A stretch of 64,000 bases of DNA, from positions 1-64,000 of the forward strand of contig JAGAQV010000008.1 of the NCBI GenBank assembly GCA_017622555.1, given 5' to 3'. This stretch comes from Clostridia bacterium. Lineage in GTDB: Bacteria > Bacillota > Clostridia > Oscillospirales > Acutalibacteraceae. The position numbers and the translations under genes were made by a program. Shown here piece by piece: positions 61,201 to 64,000 of the stretch. Numbering within the stretch: position 1 is the stretch's first letter; each line of letters begins with the position of its first letter. Under the pieces are notes generated by a model. That model saw nothing but the letters and a program-made list of their open reading frames with translations. It did no database searches and was not told where the DNA came from.

Positions 61201-61868
61201 TCGGGGCGGTTGCCAGACTGCTTGAAGGCTTCTAAAACCTCAAGACGCTTTAAAATGCGGGTGCGCTTTTGACCGTTAGCATCCTCAAGCTCAGCGCGAA
61301 GCTCAGCACAGGTCTTTTCAAGGTCAATTTCCTGAAGAAGCTCTTTAATAGCTTCAGCACCCATACCTGCGCGGAAGTCATTTTCATACTTTTCGCGCAT
61401 ATCGGTATACTGCTTTTCAGTAAGAAGTTGTTTCTTTTCAAGGGGAGTTGAGCCCGGATCAATAACAATGTACTTTGAGAAATAAAGCACCTGTTCAAGA
61501 TCCTTTTGGCCGATTTCCAAAACAGCGCCCATACGGGAAGGAATAGTTTTAAAATACCAAATGTGTGAAACGGGGGCGGCAAGCTCAATAGAGCCCATAC
61601 GCTCACGGCGTACTTTCGCCTTGGTTACTTCAACGCCGCAGCGTTCGCAAACCTTGCCCTTATAACGAATACGCTTGTATTTTCCGCAGTGGCATTCCCA
61701 GTCCTTTTGTGGTCCAAAAATGCGTTCGCAGAAAAGACCGCCCTGCTCGGGCTTTAAAGTGCGGTAGTTAATGGTTTCGGGTTTGGTAACCTCACCGTAT
61801 GACCAGCTTCTGATTTGTTCGGGAGACGCAAGTCCTATTTTTATGGATTCAAATTCAATATCTGCCAT
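58242..61868 (-). CDS. rpoC: DNA-directed RNA polymerase subunit beta'
   Basis: A 1208-residue beta' subunit. N-terminal zinc ribbon is [20 protein letters not shown], the active-site triad is NADFDGDQM, and the second zinc site lies in the CGTDEGL ... [13 protein letters not shown] region. The trigger-loop/bridge-helix sequence is [11 protein letters not shown]. Length is normal for Firmicutes (no large insertion). ATG after GGAGGGGC; 14 bases downstream of rpoB. Confidence 0.99.
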   Translation of the reverse strand: MADIEFESIKIGLASPEQIRSWSYGEVTKPETINYRTLKPEQGGLFCERIFGPQKDWECHCGKYKRIRYKGKVCERCGVEVTKAKVRRERMGSIELAAPVSHIWYFKTIPSRMGAVLEIGQKDLEQVLYFSKYIVIDPGSTPLEKKQLLTEKQYTDMREKYENDFRAGMGAEAIKELLQEIDLEKTCAELRAELEDANGQKRTRILKRLEVLEAFKQSGNRPEWMIMDVIPVIPPDLRPMVQLDGGRFATSDLNDLYRRVINRNNRLKRLLELHAPDIIVRNEKRMLQEAVDALIDNGRRGKPVTGPNNRALKSLSDMLKGKQGRFRQNLLGKRVDYSGRSVIVVGPELKMYQCGLPKEMALELFKPFVMKRLVEIKAVTSIKTARKMVDRASAEVWDALELVIKEHPVLLNRAPTLHRLGIQAFEPVLVEGKALKLHPLVCTAYNADFDGDQMAVHVPLSAEAQAEARFLMLAANNLLKPSDGKPVTVPTQDMVLGSYYLTLVKADEIGANKVFRDKDEAIMAYNDGIVGLHAPIRVRMTNDKGEHKLVWCTVGLIIFNESIPQDLGFVDRTNPDTAFNLEWSFKLKDPDKKFIESNDDIIQNKVGKKQLGKIIDKCIEIHGTSESAIVLDNIKATGFKYSTKGAITVAVIDAVIPPAKKEILAAAEEQIDKVTKNYRRGLINEDERSRHIIEIWNKATEDVGDALKGNLDEFNPIFMMADSGARGSMSQIRQLAGMRGLIANTAGKVIEVPIRANYREGLNVLEYFISSRGARKGLADTALRTADSGYLTRRLVDVAQDVIVREDDCGTDEGLVITDIKDGNHVLETLQERLEGRYLMEPAVHPETGEVIWGTDALVTADGAKAIVDAGITSAKIRSVLTCHSHHGVCKKCYGRNLATAKEVTTGEAVGIVAAQSIGEPGTQLTMRTFHTGGVAGVADVTQGLPRVEELFEARRPKACGLIAKIDGQVRLVEEKRSNVIVITNDDLKTEEKVTIPYGVHPLVNDGDYVKAGDLLIPGAKYPQDILEAQGPEAVQEYIIAEIQNAYRTQGVDINDKHIEIIIRQMMKKLRIEDAGSTQLIQNSTYEYKEIEAANAEIQARIDAGEEGLSKATFKATLLGITKASLATESFLSAASFQETTRVLTEAAIKGKVDPLFGLKENVIIGKLVPAGTGMKCEEINPAVYDAEEVEELAEEVDADMVTASVEE

Positions 61869-61882
61869 TATATTGCCCCTCC

Positions 61883-64000
61883 TTAAATTTCGTCAGATTC
61901 GTCAGAATCTGCAATTGCTTCGCCGTTTTCGTCTTCAAGACCGTAGCCGGCGTCGCCTAAGCCTTCGGCAACGTATTTTTCCTCAAACTCAAAGTTTTCG
62001 GGAATTGCCGGTGTTCCAAGACCGATTTCCTCATCCTCTTCAAAGGTTTGTTTCAAGTCGATCTCTTCATTATATTTATCAAGCACCTTAACATCAAGAC
62101 CAAGTGACTGAAGTTCCTTAATAAGAACACGGAACGATTCAGGCACACCGGGTTTCGGAATGTTTTGGCCCTTAACGATTGATTCATAGGTCTTAACACG
62201 GCCAACAACGTCGTCCGACTTAACTGTTAAGATTTCCTGAAGTGTATAAGCTGCACCGTAAGCTTCAAGTGCCCAAACTTCCATTTCACCGAAACGCTGG
62301 CCACCAAACTGGGCTTTACCGCCAAGAGGCTGCTGGGTTACGAGTGAGTACGGACCTGTTGAACGAGCGTGAATCTTATCGTCAACGAGGTGGTGAAGCT
62401 TAAGATAATACATATAACCAACGGTTACAGGGTTATCAAAGGGTTCGCCTGTACGACCGTCATAAAGCTGAGTTTTTGCATCCTGTGTTAAGGGGATACG
62501 AGAGAAGTCAAGTGCGGCAGTATCCTTATACTGATATTCGCCGTTCTTGGTTGCATCCTCAGCAAGCTGGAAGCAGTTGCGAATGTCTTGCTCGTGTGCA
62601 CCGTCAAATACAGGTGTGCAAATGTGCCAGCCAAGTGCCTTTGCAGCATAGCCGAGGTGAACCTCAAGCACCTGACCGATATTCATACGTGAAGGAACGC
62701 CCAACGGGTTGAGCACGATATCCAAAGGAGTACCGTCCGGTAAGAAAGGCATATCTTCACTAGGTAAAATGCGAGAAACAACACCCTTGTTACCATGGCG
62801 ACCTGCCATCTTATCGCCGACAGAAATCTTACGCTTCTGTGCGATGTAGCAGCGAACTACAAGGTTAACACCGGGGCTGAGTTCGGATGAATTGCTGCGG
62901 TCAAATACCTTAACGTCAACAATTGTACCGTATTCACCGTGAGGTACACGGAGAGAGGTGTCACGAACTTCACGCGCCTTTTCACCAAAGATAGCACGTA
63001 AAAGTCTTTCTTCAGCGGTAAGCTCGGTTTCACCCTTAGGTGTAACCTTACCTACAAGAATGTCACCTGAGGTAACCTCGGCACCAATGCGGATAATACC
63101 ACGCTCGTCAAGGTCCTTAAGGGCATCCTCACCAACGTTGGGGATATCACGGGTAATTTCTTCCGGTCCAAGCTTGGTGTCACGGCATTCAATTTCATAT
63201 TCTTCAATATGAATTGAGGTGTAAATATCCTCACGAACCAAACGCTCGTTAATTAAAACAGCGTCTTCATAGTTATAGCCTTCCCAGGTCATAAAGCCGA
63301 TAAGGGCATTACGGCCAAGAGAAATTTCACCGTTAGAGGTTGCAGGACCGTCAGCAATAACCTGTTTTTCAACAATTTCTTCACCAACAGCAACAACAGG
63401 CTTTTGGTTAATACATGTGCCATGGTTTGAACGAAGGAACTTAATAAGCTCGTATTCGTCAATTTCGCCATTCTTTGCACGAATCTTAATAACGTCAGCA
63501 TCAACGTAAGTAACAACGCCTGCGCGCTTTGCAAGAACAACTACACCCGAGTCAACCGCTGCCTTATATTCCATACCTGTAGCAACAAAGGGGTTTTCGG
63601 GCTTAAGAAGCGGAACAGCCTGCTTCTGCATGTTTGAACCCATAAGCGCACGGTTGGTATCGTCGTTTTCAAGGAAGGGTATCATAGCGGTTGCAACAGA
63701 AACAACCATCTTAGGCGAAACGTCCATAAAGTCAGCGCGGCTCGATTCAACTTCCTGGAAGCCGTCACGGTAACGAGCGTTAACCTTCTTGTTAACAAAG
63801 CAACCGTTTTCATCTAAGGGCTCGTTTGCCTGTGCTACTACGTAATCGTCCTCTTCGTCAGCAGTCATATACTGAACTTCGTCCAATACCTTGCCGTCCT
63901 TAACCTTGCGGAAAGGAGTTTCAATAAAGCCATACTTATTAATCTTAGCAAAGGTTGCAAGATAAGAAATAAGACCAATGTTAGGACCTTCAGGAGTTTC
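61883..64000 (-). CDS. rpoB: DNA-directed RNA polymerase subunit beta (5' part outside the window)
   Basis: The last 705 residues of the beta subunit. The frame is open to base 64000, where it reads [11 protein letters not shown], the conserved block close to the rifampicin pocket. Later landmarks are [10 protein letters not shown]-like ([13 protein letters not shown]), [13 protein letters not shown], and [30 protein letters not shown]. The C-terminus is acidic ([16 protein letters not shown]). The rifampicin-resistance cluster I is outside the window. Confidence 0.98.
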   Translation of the reverse strand, partial: ETPEGPNIGLISYLATFAKINKYGFIETPFRKVKDGKVLDEVQYMTADEEDDYVVAQANEPLDENGCFVNKKVNARYRDGFQEVESSRADFMDVSPKMVVSVATAMIPFLENDDTNRALMGSNMQKQAVPLLKPENPFVATGMEYKAAVDSGVVVLAKRAGVVTYVDADVIKIRAKNGEIDEYELIKFLRSNHGTCINQKPVVAVGEEIVEKQVIADGPATSNGEISLGRNALIGFMTWEGYNYEDAVLINERLVREDIYTSIHIEEYEIECRDTKLGPEEITRDIPNVGEDALKDLDERGIIRIGAEVTSGDILVGKVTPKGETELTAEERLLRAIFGEKAREVRDTSLRVPHGEYGTIVDVKVFDRSNSSELSPGVNLVVRCYIAQKRKISVGDKMAGRHGNKGVVSRILPSEDMPFLPDGTPLDIVLNPLGVPSRMNIGQVLEVHLGYAAKALGWHICTPVFDGAHEQDIRNCFQLAEDATKNGEYQYKDTAALDFSRIPLTQDAKTQLYDGRTGEPFDNPVTVGYMYYLKLHHLVDDKIHARSTGPYSLVTQQPLGGKAQFGGQRFGEMEVWALEAYGAAYTLQEILTVKSDDVVGRVKTYESIVKGQNIPKPGVPESFRVLIKELQSLGLDVKVLDKYNEEIDLKQTFEEDEEIGLGTPAIPENFEFEEKYVAEGLGDAGYGLEDENGEAIADSDESDEI

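Overview
The window looks like a chromosome segment of a Clostridia-class Bacillota, most likely an uncultured gut-type Oscillospirales or Eubacteriales relative. The basis is AT-rich intergenic DNA, strong AGGAGG ribosome sites, TTGACA-N17-TATAAT promoters, a Spo0A homologue, and firmicute-style gene orders (tig-clpP-clpX; rplS-lepB-ylqF-rnhB-yraN; rpoB-rpoC ... rpsL-rpsG-fusA-tuf). The species cannot be named from the sequence. Almost all housekeeping genes lie on the minus strand. No tRNA, rRNA or CRISPR array was found.

Layout. 1-140: right end of an IS3-family element. 0.2-9 kb: S1-domain protein, a Spo0A homologue, divergent tcdA, the tig-clpP-clpX proteostasis block, a metallophosphoesterase, a DUF1540 microprotein and thrC. 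8.9-13 kb: the rplS operon behind an L19-type leader, ending in a dipeptidase. 13-18 kb: M16 peptidase pair, lgt, folD and a small membrane protein. 18-26 kb (plus strand): cardiolipin synthase, a 52-aa membrane protein, glycogen phosphorylase, a GH13 glucanase and a secreted SGNH-hydrolase lipoprotein. 26-41 kb: one long minus-strand run covering envelope (plsC, LCP, pgsA), RNA modification (rsmI, trmN6, rimO), cysteine (cysS, cysE), recombination (recA-recX), prmC, a YqhQ-like protein and a two-component system with an adjacent lipoprotein.

41.4-46.6 kb is the most unusual region. It has a HPr-kinase-like ATPase, a PqqD-type recognition protein, a SipW-like S26 peptidase and two paralogous short peptides that share a leader but have different C-termini. 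Each peptide gene is followed by the same hairpin, and one is driven by a perfect sigma-A promoter. A 1091-aa secreted three-repeat protein lies directly upstream. This resembles a minimal kinase/RRE RiPP locus without a radical SAM, lanthionine or lasso cyclase gene in view.

46.9-50.3 kb is an accessory patch: a 56-aa membrane protein with a perfect LexA box at its start site, two DUF559 (Vsr-like) nuclease genes tied to palindromic inverted repeats, gene-less relatives of those repeats, a CE4 deacetylase whose ribosome site lies in a hairpin, and a 38-aa hydrophobic peptide. 50-64 kb: rRNA methyltransferases, then tuf-fusA-rpsG-rpsL, then an XRE repressor with a divergent SLOG-fold gene interrupting the run to rpoC and rpoB (rpoB is cut by the window edge).

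Three nested palindromic repeat families recur (12.8-13.06, 47.2-49.05, 50.05-50.3, 57.2 and 58.0-58.2 kb). They sit at gene 3' ends and in places supply stop codons or C-terminal residues.
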